From Anoxypelagibacter denitrificans (GTDB lineage: Bacteria; Pseudomonadota; Alphaproteobacteria; Pelagibacterales; Pelagibacteraceae): DNA of 59,147 nucleotides. The DNA is taken from the NCBI GenBank assembly GCA_017640265.1, contig JAGFVZ010000001.1:1-59147 (forward strand), read 5' to 3'. The position numbers and the translations under genes were made by a program. Below the pieces are notes generated by a model that saw nothing but the letters and a program-made list of their open reading frames with translations, searched no databases and was not told where the DNA came from. Positions 8,576-19,503 of the stretch are shown piece by piece; the stretch's first letter is position 1; each line of letters begins with the position of its first letter.

Positions 8576-10775
8576 AATTTCTTTTTTTTATATTTTCCAA
8601 TGTTCGAGTAATAAACCTTGGCGTAAGAGTTTTGACAGGATTAACGGTCGTTTTTAAATCATCTGGTAAACCCTTAATTTTAAAACTTAATCCAAAAAGA
8701 CCTTCTCCAGCTTTTTTACCAATCAAAATATTACCTACTACTGGAATCTTTGAAATTAAAGTATTTAAGGTTTTAGCGGGTATCAATGTCCCTCTTAAAC
8801 TGATTAATCCGCTTCCTCTTTCCATATATCCGTCCATTAAAATTGAAATGGATGGACCAATCATAAATATTTCTTTTATGTTCATGGTGGTTGGGTCAGT
8901 CTCATATTTTATAATCAGAGTATCAAAAGTTATACCTTCGCCTTTTAATGTATCGGCAAGACCTTGTAAGTCTGCCAAACTCAATAATTTTGCAAAAGCA
9001 GGAGCTTTAATTAATTTAAAATTATCTACTGTTAGAACTGCAGAAGAATTTTTATCATCAAATTTTGACACATAAAGTAAATTTCCATTTCTCAAACCGT
9101 CAAAAAATTTGTAACTATTCACTATTGGTCTGGCTATATCTGAATAAATTTCCAAAATTTTTCTGTTAGAATTTTTTTCTTTTTTTAAAGAAACGTCTAA
9201 GTATTTACCATTTGTAAATTCACTTTTTCCAGAAAGTTTTTCAAAATTACCCTTATTAATAAATCCGATAAGTCTAAACTTCTCTAGTGGAAACTCAGTA
9301 TTTGTCGAAACTCTATCAAAATCAATCTCAACATTTTTTGATATATTTTTCAAAAAATTACTTTTATTTGCTTTACTAAGTTCTTTTGCCAGTAATTTTG
9401 CATCAAAATTTGTGCCTTTAATTTTAATTTTTTTCTTATTTTCAATTGTAAAATCGTTGTTAAATTCAGCGTTTAGTTTGGTTTTCACATAAATTTTATC
9501 AAAATCTAATAAATAATAATCTTTACTTAATTTTAAATTTTCTATCTGAAATAAATCTTGATCACTTGAAAAATAAATTTTATTAAAAAAAAGATTGTCC
9601 TTTTTTTCAATAAAAAATTCGCATGAAAGACTGGATGACTTAAGATCATTAGAATTCGAAGAATAATTTATTAATGGAATTTTTATTGGATGTTTTCCTG
9701 TAAAAATGACATTTAATTTATTAATTTTATTTTTTTTATTGTAAGTAAAATTGTGAAATTCTTCATTAGTTTTGATTTGTCCAAAAATTGAAAATTTATC
9801 TATTTTTTGGTTCTTGTAATCTAAATTAAAATTCAAATCTTTTAGATGAACTTTTTCTATTTTTTCTTTTAAAAGACTATTATTTATTTTTTCTTTTAGA
9901 TCAGTCGTTAAATGAGTTAGTGAACCCGTTCCATTAACATCAAATTTTTTTATTGCTAGTGTTTTATCTAACTTTAAATTAAATGTTTTTGTAAAAGATC
10001 CTTTTAAAGATAAATTTGAAAAATTATTAGTATTAAATCCAATCATAGAAAATATTTTCTTACTATTTGGCCCTGAAGAATTAATTTTATTTTTCAATAC
10101 TGCGGTAATATTATGGCCTTCTTGATCTTTGTTATAATCTATTTTGCCTTCATAAATTTGAAGACCATCCAATTTAGCGGATAAGTCTTCTAAATTTAAT
10201 GACTGCTTTTCATAAAAAAAATTAAAATTTATATCCTTAATTAAATATTCATTTTTAATGTTAACCGCTGTTTCTTTTACAAGGCCACTTATATTAAAGT
10301 TGTCTTTTGGTTTAAAACTTTCATCAAATTCTATTTCAGAATAGATTTTAAATTTTGAGCGCTTAACATTATTTAATAAAATTTTCCTAAAGTTGCCTGG
10401 CTTGATCCTCACAATTATCGGTTTTATTGAATTAAAGTCTATATAATTGGTGTTTATACTTACTTTCTTAATACTATTTTTATTTTGTAATAGGGAAAGC
10501 AAATCTATATCTGCTCTGAGAGTATTTAAAGGAATTGGTTTTTTTAAATAACTAACCTGAGGATTAATAAACTTTAAAAATACTAATTTTTTTTACATCT
10601 AATAAAATTGAAATTTTTTCAAAATTTAGATCCAAATTTTGATCATTTTTTTAATTTGAGAAATTATGATATTATTAAATTTTTTTGTTTCATAACCAAA
10701 ATAAGATAAATAAAATAAAACAATTATTAATGAGATAAAAAGTACAGAAAATATTAAAAAAACAGTTTTTTTCAT
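8568..10775 (-). CDS. AsmA-like/DUF3971 envelope protein, N-terminal region frameshifted
   Basis: The intact part is 644 residues (8568-10502), long, beta-rich and lysine/asparagine-rich. Its C-terminus (ERGSGLISLRGTLIPAKTL, then SKIPVVGNILIGKKAGEGLF) is the AsmA-like C-terminal domain of YhdP/DUF3971 proteins, thought to help lipid traffic to the outer membrane. Upstream, ATG at 10775 begins MKKTVFLIFSVLFISLIIVL, a single inner-membrane anchor, then NNIIISQIKK. The link needs one extra A in an A7 run near 10650 and one base fewer near 10563, giving about 735 residues. The start abuts the prfB stop, so it is co-transcribed with prfB and mrcA. Confidence 0.75.
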
Positions 10776-11871
10776 TTATTTTTTTGCTCTGAAAATTGAT
10801 CCCTCAATAAACTTATCAATATTACCGTTTAGCACTTGGTCAGGATTTGTATTTTCAATATTATATCTTAGATCCTTTACAAGCCTGTAAGGTTGCAATA
10901 CATACGACCTTATTTGGTGTCCCCAGCCAATATCTGTTTTAGAATCGATTTCACTTTGATTTTTATCTTCCTTTTTTTGAAGTTCATGTTCGTAAAGTCT
11001 GGCTTTTAACATTTTGTAACACGTTTCTTTATTTTTATGTTGAGACCTTTCGTTTTGGCATTGAACCACAATTTTAGTTGGTAAGTGTGTAATCCTAACA
11101 GCGCTGTCAGTAGTATTAACATGCTGTCCTCCTGCACCGCTAGATCTATATGTATCAATTCTCAAATCTTTTTCATCAATAATTATATCGATATTATCGT
11201 CAACACAGGGGTAAACCCAAATACTTGCAAAGCTTGTGTGTCTTCTGGCACCTGAATCAAATGGCGAAATTCTTACCAACCTATGAACTCCGGACTCTCT
11301 TTTCATAAGCCCATAAAGGTTTTCACCAGTAACTTTAAGGGTAGAGGATTTTATCCCGGCCTCTTCACCTCTATGTTCGCTAATCATTTGGTATTTGAAA
11401 TTTTTTTTATCAAACCATTTCAAATACATCCTTCTCAACATTTCTGCCCAATCTTGACCCTCTGTACCTCCAGCGCCAGCATGAATTTCGATATAAATAT
11501 CTAGGTTGTCGTTTTCACCAGACAAAAAACACTTAATCTCAAATTTTTTTATTTCTTGTAAAATATCAAATATTTTTTTTGAACAATCGTTGAGTGTGCC
11601 TGAATCATTTTCGTCTAGTGCTAATTTATTTAGATCTTTAAGATTATTTAATTCTTTTTCTGTATTAAGATAAAAGTTTAAAATATTCTCTAAAAAATTC
11701 TTTTCCTTTACTACTTTTTTCGATTGATTACCGTCTTTCCAAAAATCCTTTTTTAAAATTTCAGAATTTAGAAATAATATTCTATCCTTAACTTTATTAT
11801 CATCAAAGATACCCCCTTATATTTAAAAGAGAATTTTCTGATAGCTCAATATTTTTCTGAAAATTATTCAT
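10776..11871 (-). CDS. prfB: peptide chain release factor 2 with programmed +1 frameshift
   Basis: RF2 reads UGA and UAA stops. The zero frame starts at ATG 11871 (MNNFQKNIELSENS) and reaches in-frame TGA after 22 codons; a +1 shift at CTT-T continues as DDNKVKDRILFL and gives 364 residues, the usual RF2 length. Domains carry the RF2 anticodon tripeptide SPF (VRISPFDSGARRHTSF) and the catalytic GGQ (RSSGAGGQHVNTTDSAVR). A TTG at 11525 could be mistaken for a start but is internal. The ATG overlaps the mrcA stop (TAATG). The TGA makes synthesis self-regulating: low RF2 favours the shift. Confidence 0.95.
11803..11817 (-). promoter_or_regulatory. prfB: prfB +1 programmed ribosomal frameshift site
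   Basis: The minus strand reads AGGGGGTATCTTTGA, identical to the E. coli RF2 frameshift core: an internal Shine-Dalgarno-like AGGGGG, then the slippery CTT followed by the TGA stop. Ribosomes slip from CTT to TTT and continue at GAT. Upstream reading is the zero frame from 11871; downstream is +1 to the stop at 10776. Conservation of every base of the core argues this is the real autoregulatory element, unlike the homopolymer indels elsewhere nearby. Confidence 0.95.
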
Positions 11872-14216
11872 TAATAAAATCTTCTAAATTTTTTAAACTT
11901 ATCATAATTTTTTCCTAAACCTAAATTTTTTAAGTTTATTTCTTTTAAGCTATTTTCTTTAAAAGATTCGGATATCGCTTTGGCTTCGGAAAAACTAGTA
12001 ATTTCGCCCGTATCGTAATCAACAGGAAAAAAATAAATGTTTTCAGGAATCTTAAAAGGTTTCATATCTTCCTTGTATATAGCACTTTCAACAAATTTTT
12101 TAAATATTGGTAATGCAGTTTTTGAACCAGTTTCAAATTTACCAAGAGATTTTGGCGTATCATATCCTATATACACACCTATTGCTAAGTCAGATGTAAA
12201 ACCTATAAACCAGGCATCAAGATATTCATTTGTTGTTCCAGTTTTGCCTGCCAAGGGCACATTTAAATTTTTTAATTTTTTACCGGTGCCTCTTTTAATA
12301 ACACCCTCAAGCATTGATGTGATTTGATACGCTGTTTGTTCACTAATCACTTGCTTATATTTATCTAAAATTATTGGAAAAAAATCTTCATCGTCTTTGA
12401 TAACACTACATCCTTCACAAATTCTAGTTTCTGAATTATAAATTGTTTTCCCTCTTCTGTTTTGAATCCGATTGATTAAAATAGGTGTTATCTTTTTGCC
12501 TCCATTTGCAAATGTACAATAAGCATTTGTTAATTTTAAAAGAGTTGTTTCGTTAGATCCTAAAGACACTGATAAAAGTTCAGGAACATTTTCATAAACA
12601 CCTAAGTCTACTGATGTTTTAGAAATTTTATCAAAACCTAGCTTTTGTGCTATTCTCACTGTCATTAAATTTCTAGATTTCTCTATCCCTTTTCTTAAGG
12701 TAGAGGGTCCATAAAACTTTTTTCCATAGTTTTCCGGTTTCCAATCTTTTAATCCCACTCCCTGTTCGCTTACAAAAGGCGCATCTAGAATTAGAGAATT
12801 TGGTAAAAAACCATTTTCTAAAGCAGAAGCATAAACAATTGGTTTAAAAGCAGATCCGGGCTGTCTTTTTGCTTGGGTAACTCGATTAAATTCACTAGAC
12901 TTAAAACTATAACCTCCAACTAAAGCTTTTACCTTACCATTATGGGGATCCATTACTACTATACCGCCATTAACTAATGGCAATTGTTTAAGTGTCCAAA
13001 TGTTACTCTTGGTCTTTTTAACAAATATTAAATCCCCAATTTCAAATAAGTCGATGAAATCTTTTTTTCTTGTCCATTCTAAATTTTCAAAAGGCATTTT
13101 GGCTATTTTGTTTGTGTCAATAAATTTAATTTCAGATATATAATTATCAACTTTAAGGATTTGAACAATTTCCCAATTTAATGTTTCGTCAATTTTAATA
13201 TCGTTTATTACATTTTTCCAATTTTTGTCTTTAAAAATATTAGAAATTGGTCCTCTCCATCCGTGACGCTTGTCATATTTTTCTATACCAAATCTTAAAG
13301 AATTAAGTGCTGCTATTTGATATTTTCCGTCCAAAGGAGTACTGATTGATAAGCCTTCTGAGTAAAGCTTTTCAAAACCATAATCTGTTTTAACAATTCT
13401 TCTTACTTCTTCTGTATATGATTTTGCCTCCTTTATAAGAAAAACTTTTCTTTTTTTTAAATTTATCTTTTGTTTTAAAAATTTTTGAAGCTCATCATTA
13501 GAAATATATCCATTGTCGTTTAAATTTTTTAAAACCATATTTCTTCTAACTGTTGCTTTTTCAATTGAATTGTAAGGATTATATTTACTCGGCGCTTTAG
13601 GAAGAGCGGCTAAAAGAGCCGCTTCATTATAATTAAGTTCTTTGACCGACTTATTAAAGTATTCTAAACTTGCCGATGCAACTCCATATGTGCCTTTACC
13701 AAGATAAATTTCATTAAGATAAAGTTCTAAAATTCTTTTTTTGGAATATGCTTTTTCTATTCTAAAAGCTAATATGGCTTCTTTAATTTTTCTTTTTAAA
13801 GAAACTTCATTTGTTAGAAGAAAATTTTTTGCTACTTGTTGTGTTATAGTTGAGGCTCCCTCTAATCTTTTATTTGAAAGTATATTATCGATATTTTTTA
13901 TAACAGCCCTAGTTACACCTTTTGCATCAATGCCTGGATGGTCAAAAAAATTTTTATCTTCTGCTGATAGGAAAGAATTAATTACCTTGTCTGGAATAGA
14001 ATTGAATGGAATAAACAGTCTTTTTTCTATTGCAAACTCTCCTATTAATTCCCCACTTTCAGCATATACTCTACTTAAAACCGACGGTTCATAGTTTGAC
14101 AATTTTTTATAGTCGGGAAGACCGTATGAAAAATACCAAAAGGCTGAAAAAATTAAAAAATACTAAAAAGAAATATCGAAATACACACTTGATTGCATAA
14201 TTAAAAATTTTTTCAT
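11871..14216 (-). CDS. mrcA: penicillin-binding protein 1A (glycosyltransferase/transpeptidase), N-terminus frameshifted
   Basis: A bifunctional peptidoglycan synthase. The glycosyltransferase domain shows SAEDKNFFDHPGIDAKG, EGASTITQQVAKN and KKRILELYLNEIYLG; the transpeptidase has SxxK (RQPGSAFKPIVYA), SxN (EKSRNLMTVR) and KTG (LAGKTGTTNEYLDAWFIGFT). The uninterrupted frame is 11871-14102 and begins mid-way at SNYEPSVLSRVY. Upstream, ATG 14216 starts MKKF and a membrane segment (FFLVFF...AFWYFSYGLPDYKK) appears after two one-base shifts, giving about 780 residues. It overlaps prfB by a TAATG junction. The N-terminal break is probably artefact. Confidence 0.9.
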
Positions 14217-14376
14217 GACCATCTTCTCTAGATAAATGCCCAATTTTGGCTATCTTAAGGCAATATTAAATCTATAAAATTGTCATTTTAAAAAAAAAAA
14301 TGTATAGTGGTGAAAATGACTTTAAATTTAAAAAATATTTTATCAAGATCAATTTTATCAACAGGTTTTATTTACC

Positions 14377-16169
14377 ATGGAAAAGAATTTATATATTGAT
14401 GCTTCGCATCCAGATGAAACTAGAATCGTACTTAAATCAAAATCAAATATTGAAGAATACGAATCTGAGAATACAAACAGCTTAAATATAAAAAGCAACA
14501 TCTATTTAGGTAAAGTAAGTAGAGTTGAGCCATCTCTCCAGGCTGCTTTTATAAATTACGGTAGGGAAAGACATGGTTTTTAGCATTTAATGACGTTCAA
14601 TCTGATTATTATCAAATTCCAACTGAAGACAAAAAAGAATTACAAAGACAGAGGAAAAAATTAGAGAAGATTTAAAAGAAAAGACTGAAGATAATGAAAT
14701 AAAAACTCCAGAAAATTAAAAGATGACCAAGCGCAAATAACAATGTAAACGAAAGCATTGGTGAAGACAAAGATTCAAATACTAATCGATCAGAAGAAAT
14801 TAGAGAAAAATTAAAAAATAGATATGGTGTAAGAAAATACAGAATTCAGGAAGTAATTAAACCTGGTCAAGTTATCTTGGTTCAGGTAATAAAAGAAGAA
14901 AGAGGTCAAAAGGGAGCTGCTCTCACTACATTTATATCCTTAGCTGGAAAATATATTGTTTTGATGCCAAATACTGCAAAAGGAGGCGGGATATCAAGAA
15001 AAATTTTTAACTATGAAGATAGAAATAAAATCAGAAAAATACTCAAAGACATAGAGATTCCTGGAAATATGGGTCTGATAGTAAGAACGGCAGGATCAAG
15101 AAAAACCAAAAATGAAATAAATAATGACCTACAAAATACAATTGCTGTTTGGGAAGAAATTAAAAATAATACGATAAATTCAACTGCACCAATTCTGATT
15201 CATGAAGAGGGTGACGTTATTAAGAGAGCTCTTAGAGATATATACGACAACGATACAAAATATGTCCACGTAGAAGGTAATGAAGGTTATAAAAAAGCAA
15301 AATTTTTTATGAATCAGTTTATGCCAAGAAACACAAAATATATTAAAAAATATAGAGGTAAGATTCCTCTGTTTCATAAGGAGGGTATTGAAAAAGATTT
15401 AAATAAAATTTTTGAACCGGTGGTAAAGTTAAAATCTGGTGGTTATTTAGTAATAAACCCAACTGAAGCTTTAGTGGCCATTGATATAAACTCTGGACAA
15501 TCTATAAAGCAGATAAATATTGAAAAAACTGCACTAAATACAAATCTCGAAGCAGCTGAAGAGATTGCAAGACAGATTAAAATTAGAGATTTGTCTGGAC
15601 TAATTGTCATAGACTTTATTGATATGATGAATTTTTATAACAAAAGAATAGTTGAGAGAAAAATAAGAGAAAAACTTAAATTAGATAGGGCCAGAATTCA
15701 AATTGGTCGAATTAGTAATTTTGGACTTTTAGAAATGACTCGTCAAAGACTTAAGGAAAGTTCTATAAAGTGGGAAATAAATTTATCTCTAGAATCTTTC
15801 GCTCAAAAAATTTTAAAAAAAATTGAAGCATTGGCATTCTCAAACAAAACAAAAATAGTCTCTGCGTTTATTCCGAATAAAGTTACTTCTTTTTTAAATC
15901 TTTATTTTAGAAAAGAGATAATTTTTTTCGAAAAAAAACATAAACTTAAAATAAACATAATTCCTGATAATGATTTAATTATCCCGGAATATAAAATACA
16001 TCTGCTCAATAGAAACAAAAAAATAATAAAAAAAATAGAAAATTTTAAAACAATTATAGCAAAAAATAATAATATTATAGATATAGATAAAAGTAAAAAA
16101 AATAAAAAAAAAATCAGTGAAGGCTTGGGTAAAATCTTATGGACAAAAAGAAAAGCTAGATCAAATTAA
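14377..16169 (+). CDS. rne: ribonuclease E/G, frame interrupted in the S1-domain region
   Basis: RNase E/G cuts single-stranded RNA and starts mRNA decay and rRNA maturation. ATG 14377 begins MEKNLYIDASHPDETRIVL and SNIYLGKVSRVEPSLQAAF, the start of the S1 domain. At 14581 one T is missing from GGTTTTT, and two or three more shifts are needed through the acidic S1 insertion up to about 14730; from 14730 the frame is open (YGVRKYRIQEVIKPGQVILV, then VQVIKEERGQKGAALTTF). Catalytic-core landmarks are VAIDINSGQS, SGLIVIDFIDM and GRISNFGLLEMTRQRLKES. The repaired length is about 600 residues. It overlaps thiG tail to tail by 9 nt. Confidence 0.88.
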
Positions 16170-16934
16170 TCCTTCGTTGGGACTGCTGGCTAAACCGAAT
16201 TTTTGCAGTCCAATTCTTCCTGCTAAATAAGACTTTCTTCCAGCTAACACGGCATGCTTCATTGAAGTTGCCATCATAATTGGATCTTTGGCTTTAGCGA
16301 TTGCTGTATTGATTAATACCCCGTCACACCCAAGTTCCATAGCGATCGTTGCATCGGAAGCCGTTCCTATACCTGCGTCAACAATAACAGGAACTTTTGC
16401 ATTACTAACAATAATTGATAAATTTAGTTTATTTTTAATTCCTCTACCCGAACCTATTGGAGATGCCAAAGGCATGATTGCTGATGCACCTAGATCTTCC
16501 AATTTTTTTGCAATTATAGGATCATCTGAAGAATAAACCATTACCTCAAAACCTTCTCTAACAAGTACCTCTGTTGATTTCAAAGTTTCAATCATATTTG
16601 GATACAAAGTTTTTTTGTCACCAAGAACTTCTAATTTTACGAGTTTCCAACCTCCCATTTCTCTTGCCAGTCTTAAAGTTCTAAGAGCGTCTTTTGATGT
16701 AAAGCATCCTGCGGTATTTGGTAAATAAATAATTTTTTTCGGATCTAAGTAATCCATTAAAATAGGTTTTTTTTTATCTAGAATATTAACTCTTCTTACC
16801 GCAACGGTAACCATGTCTGCTCCTGAAGCTTTAACAGCATCTGCGGTTTGTTTAAAATTCTTATACTTGCCTGTTCCCACAATTAAACGGGATTTAATAA
16901 TACGTTTTCCTATTTTGAAATCATCTTTTTTCAT
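16161..16934 (-). CDS. thiG: thiazole synthase
   Basis: 257 residues, a TIM barrel that forms the thiazole phosphate of thiamine from deoxyxylulose phosphate, dehydroglycine and ThiS thiocarboxylate. The catalytic Lys is in WKLVKLEVLGD (Lys100); phosphate-binding glycines appear in PLASPIGSGRGI and VDAGIGTASDATIAMELGCDGVL. The start ATG follows the thiS stop directly, making a two-gene thiSG unit. The remaining thiamine genes are not in this window. Confidence 0.96.
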   Translation of the reverse strand: MKKDDFKIGKRIIKSRLIVGTGKYKNFKQTADAVKASGADMVTVAVRRVNILDKKKPILMDYLDPKKIIYLPNTAGCFTSKDALRTLRLAREMGGWKLVKLEVLGDKKTLYPNMIETLKSTEVLVREGFEVMVYSSDDPIIAKKLEDLGASAIMPLASPIGSGRGIKNKLNLSIIVSNAKVPVIVDAGIGTASDATIAMELGCDGVLINTAIAKAKDPIMMATSMKHAVLAGRKSYLAGRIGLQKFGLASSPNEGLI

Positions 16935-17138
16935 TTACCCGCCACCAATAAATTGAACAATTTCAATTTTATCATTGTTTTTGACCTTTTTATTTTTGTA
17001 ATGATCCTTAGGTAAAATTGTACCATTAAGTTCGATTGCTATTTTATTCTCCTTTAGTCTATATTTTTTTATAAGATCTTTAATGCTTAAATTTCTTTGA
17101 ATTTTTACTTTTTTTCCATTTAATTGTATTTTTGCCAT
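16935..17138 (-). CDS. thiS: sulfur-carrier protein ThiS
   Basis: 67 residues, ubiquitin-like beta-grasp fold. It ends in VQFIGGG, the C-terminal Gly-Gly that is adenylated and thiocarboxylated to carry sulfur to ThiG. MAKIQLNGKKVKIQRNLSI is the typical first hairpin. It lies immediately upstream of thiG and is divergent from aroQ, 33 nt away, so both promoters must lie in that short gap. Confidence 0.93.
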   Translation of the reverse strand: MAKIQLNGKKVKIQRNLSIKDLIKKYRLKENKIAIELNGTILPKDHYKNKKVKNNDKIEIVQFIGGG

Positions 17139-17171
17139 AATTGAGATATTTTAAAATTTTACTATATCAAA

Positions 17172-17618
17172 ATGAATCAAAAAATTCTTGTTATTAATGG
17201 ACCAAATCTGAACTTGCTTGGAACAAGAGAAAAAGAAAAGTACGGAAAATCTTCACTTGAAGATATAAAAAACAAATGTGAATCGTATTCTAAAAAGATT
17301 GGTTTAGAAGTCGAGTTTAGACAGTCAAATGTTGAAGGTGAAATAGTAAATTTTATCCAAGATAGTAGTAAAAACTATGAGGGCATTATCATTAATGCTG
17401 GTGGATACTCCCACACATCTGTAGCAATACTTGATGCGTTACTTGCGGTTAAAAAACCAACTATTGAGTTACATATAACAAATATTTACAAAAGAGAGGA
17501 TTTCAGGCATAAATCACTAATTAGCAAAGCTGCTGATGGAATAATTTGTGGTTTGGGTGTTGACGGATATGTTATGGCGCTCGACGGAATTAAGAAGATC
17601 ATAGATAATGAAAATTGA
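17172..17618 (+). CDS. aroQ: type II 3-dehydroquinate dehydratase
   Basis: 148 residues, the small dodecameric class II enzyme of the shikimate pathway. Motifs are NGPNLNLLGTREKEKYG (catalytic Tyr), INAGGYSHTSVAILDAL and ELHITNIYKREDFRHKS (substrate-binding His and Arg). Its 3' end overlaps accB by 11 nt; the aroQ-accB-accC order is common in Alphaproteobacteria, so a single transcript is likely. Confidence 0.96.
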   Translation: MNQKILVINGPNLNLLGTREKEKYGKSSLEDIKNKCESYSKKIGLEVEFRQSNVEGEIVNFIQDSSKNYEGIIINAGGYSHTSVAILDALLAVKKPTIELHITNIYKREDFRHKSLISKAADGIICGLGVDGYVMALDGIKKIIDNEN

Positions 17619-18015
17619 TAAAAAATTAATAAAAGAACTTAAGGATTATTTAGAAGAATTTGATTTATCAGAGATTGAATATCAAGACGGTGATAGAAAA
17701 ATAAAAGTAGCCAGAAATAAAATTGCTGACAGTAGTCTAACCGCTCATAAACCAAGCTTAACTTCAGTTAAAGAGGAACCTGGAACAAAAATTACCTCTC
17801 CAATTATTGGTACTGCGTATTTATCGCCTGAGCCGGGTGCAAAAAAATTTGTTGAAGTTGGAAATCAGATAAAAAAAGGCCAAACCGTAATAATTGTGGA
17901 GGCGATGAAAACAATGAATCATGTACCTTCAACCGCTGATGGTGTTGTTAAAAAAATTTTGGTACAAGATGGTCAAGCGGTAGAATTTGGACAAACTTTG
18001 CTTATCCTTAAATAA
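17608..18015 (+). CDS. accB: biotin carboxyl carrier protein of acetyl-CoA carboxylase
   Basis: 135 residues, slightly short for AccB because the linker is brief. The C-terminal biotinyl domain has VEAMKTMNHVPS with biotinyl Lys101 and ends GQTLLILK. The N-terminus (KLIKELKDYLEEFDLSEIEY) is the usual helix that docks on AccC. It overlaps aroQ by 11 nt and is 3 nt from accC. Confidence 0.96.
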   Translation: MKIDKKLIKELKDYLEEFDLSEIEYQDGDRKIKVARNKIADSSLTAHKPSLTSVKEEPGTKITSPIIGTAYLSPEPGAKKFVEVGNQIKKGQTVIIVEAMKTMNHVPSTADGVVKKILVQDGQAVEFGQTLLILK

Positions 18016-18018
18016 TCA

Positions 18019-19356
18019 ATGTTCAAAAAAGTTTTAATTGCAAGTCGAGGGGAAATTGCCGTTAGAATAATAAGAGCCTGTAAAGAATGGGGTATTGCAA
18101 CTGTTGCAGTACATTCAGATGTTGATTACGATTCAATGCATGTTCGTTTAGCTGATGAAAGCGTTTGTATAGGATCTCACCAACCGCAAAATAGTTATTT
18201 AAATATTCCTGCAATAATGTCGGCTGTCGATGTTACTGGTGCAGAAGCAATTCATCCCGGTTATGGTTTTTTATCTGAAAACCACAAATTTGTAGAAATT
18301 GTTGAAAAGCATGGAATTAAATTTATTGGTCCCAAAGCAGAAATTATAAAAAAAATGGGGAACAAACTTGAAGCAAGGAAAATCGCTAAACAAAATGGTT
18401 TGCCAATAATAGAAGGCTCAGAGGGTGCGGTTAAAAATATAAGCGATGCAAAATCTATTTGCAAAAAAATCGGTTATCCTGTTTTGATTAAAGCTTCAGG
18501 TGGAGGTGGAGGTAAAGGAATGAAAGTTGTTGAGAGAGAAGAAAAATTAGAAGAATTATTTTCATTGGCACGTTTAGAAGCAAGAAAATATTTTGGAAAT
18601 GATGAGGTCTATATTGAAAAATATTTCAAGAACCCAAGACATATTGAGGTGCAAATTTTATCTGGAAAAAATAGAATCGTTCATCTTTATGAAAGAGACT
18701 GTAGTGTTCAAAGAAACCATCAAAAATTAATAGAAGAATCTCCAAGTCCAGTATTGGATGAAAAAACGAGATCAGATTTGCTTAATAAAACTGTAAAGAT
18801 GGTTGAGCCATTAGGATACGAAGGCTCCGGAACAGTTGAATATATCTATGAATCTGGAAAATTCTATTTTTTAGAAATGAACACAAGAGTACAAGTTGAA
18901 CACCCTGTGACTGAAGTTGCCACAGGAATAGATATTGTTAAAGAACAAATATGGATTGCATACTCTGGTGACACCGCTCTAACTCAAGAAGATATCGAAC
19001 CAAGAGGACATGCTATTGAATGTAGAATAAATGCTGAAGATCCATCTAAAAATTTCCAACCTAGCCCAGGAATAATTTCGGTATGTCACCAACCTTCGGG
19101 TTTTAGAACTAGAGTGGATGGAGCTATTTTTCAGGGGTGCAAAATCACACCTTATTATGACAGTTTAATTTGCAAATTAATTTGCCATGGAAGAAATAGA
19201 ACAGAGGCTATACAAAGAACTTTGAGATCTTTAGATGAGTTTGTAATAGAAGGAGTCACAACTACCATTGAATTGCACAAAAAAATACTTTCTCATGAAA
19301 AGTTCATTTCGTCAGAATTCAATACAAATTGGCTAGATAAAGAAAAATTTTATTAG
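18019..19356 (+). CDS. accC: biotin carboxylase subunit of acetyl-CoA carboxylase
   Basis: 445 residues, full length. It carboxylates AccB biotin using ATP and bicarbonate, the first half of malonyl-CoA synthesis. ATP-grasp landmarks are KASGGGGGKGMKVV, YERDCSVQRNHQKLIEESPSP and EMNTRVQVEHPVTE; the N-terminus FKKVLIASRGEIAVRIIRAC is classical. It is the last large gene of aroQ-accB-accC; the carboxyltransferase subunits are elsewhere. Confidence 0.97.
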   Translation: MFKKVLIASRGEIAVRIIRACKEWGIATVAVHSDVDYDSMHVRLADESVCIGSHQPQNSYLNIPAIMSAVDVTGAEAIHPGYGFLSENHKFVEIVEKHGIKFIGPKAEIIKKMGNKLEARKIAKQNGLPIIEGSEGAVKNISDAKSICKKIGYPVLIKASGGGGGKGMKVVEREEKLEELFSLARLEARKYFGNDEVYIEKYFKNPRHIEVQILSGKNRIVHLYERDCSVQRNHQKLIEESPSPVLDEKTRSDLLNKTVKMVEPLGYEGSGTVEYIYESGKFYFLEMNTRVQVEHPVTEVATGIDIVKEQIWIAYSGDTALTQEDIEPRGHAIECRINAEDPSKNFQPSPGIISVCHQPSGFRTRVDGAIFQGCKITPYYDSLICKLICHGRNRTEAIQRTLRSLDEFVIEGVTTTIELHKKILSHEKFISSEFNTNWLDKEKFY

Positions 19357-19408
19357 GCCAATTATTTAAATTGATAATAAATATTTTAAGTGATATGAAA
19401 ACTTAATT

Positions 19409-19492
19409 ATGGGATACCCAAAAAAGCATCGAGGAAGAAGAAAAATCGGCTCAAAAAAAAGAAGGGCTAGAAAAAGAAATAAGAAGAAATAA
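19409..19492 (+). CDS. very basic 27-residue peptide, possibly ribosome-associated
   Basis: ATG 19409 to TAA 19492 encodes MGYPKKHRGRRKIGSKKRRA followed by RKRNKKK. More than half of the residues are Lys or Arg and there is no acidic residue. Length and composition resemble tiny ribosomal proteins such as bTHX (also about 27 residues, starting MG and ending in a basic run), but the alignment is loose and I do not claim homology. It sits between accC and a membrane-protein gene on the same strand, 52 nt after accC and 11 nt before the next start. No strong Shine-Dalgarno is visible. Confidence 0.5.
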   Translation: MGYPKKHRGRRKIGSKKRRARKRNKKK

Positions 19493-19503
19493 TCTAATTT
19501 AAA

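Noticed and set aside
11520..11525. TTG 11525 as the prfB start
   Set aside because: The frame is open upstream to a perfect RF2 frameshift site and the N-terminal domain is encoded there.
14220..14376. Amidase gene or riboswitch upstream of rne
   Set aside because: The gap is AT-rich with no reading frame or aptamer motif; it probably holds only the two divergent promoters.
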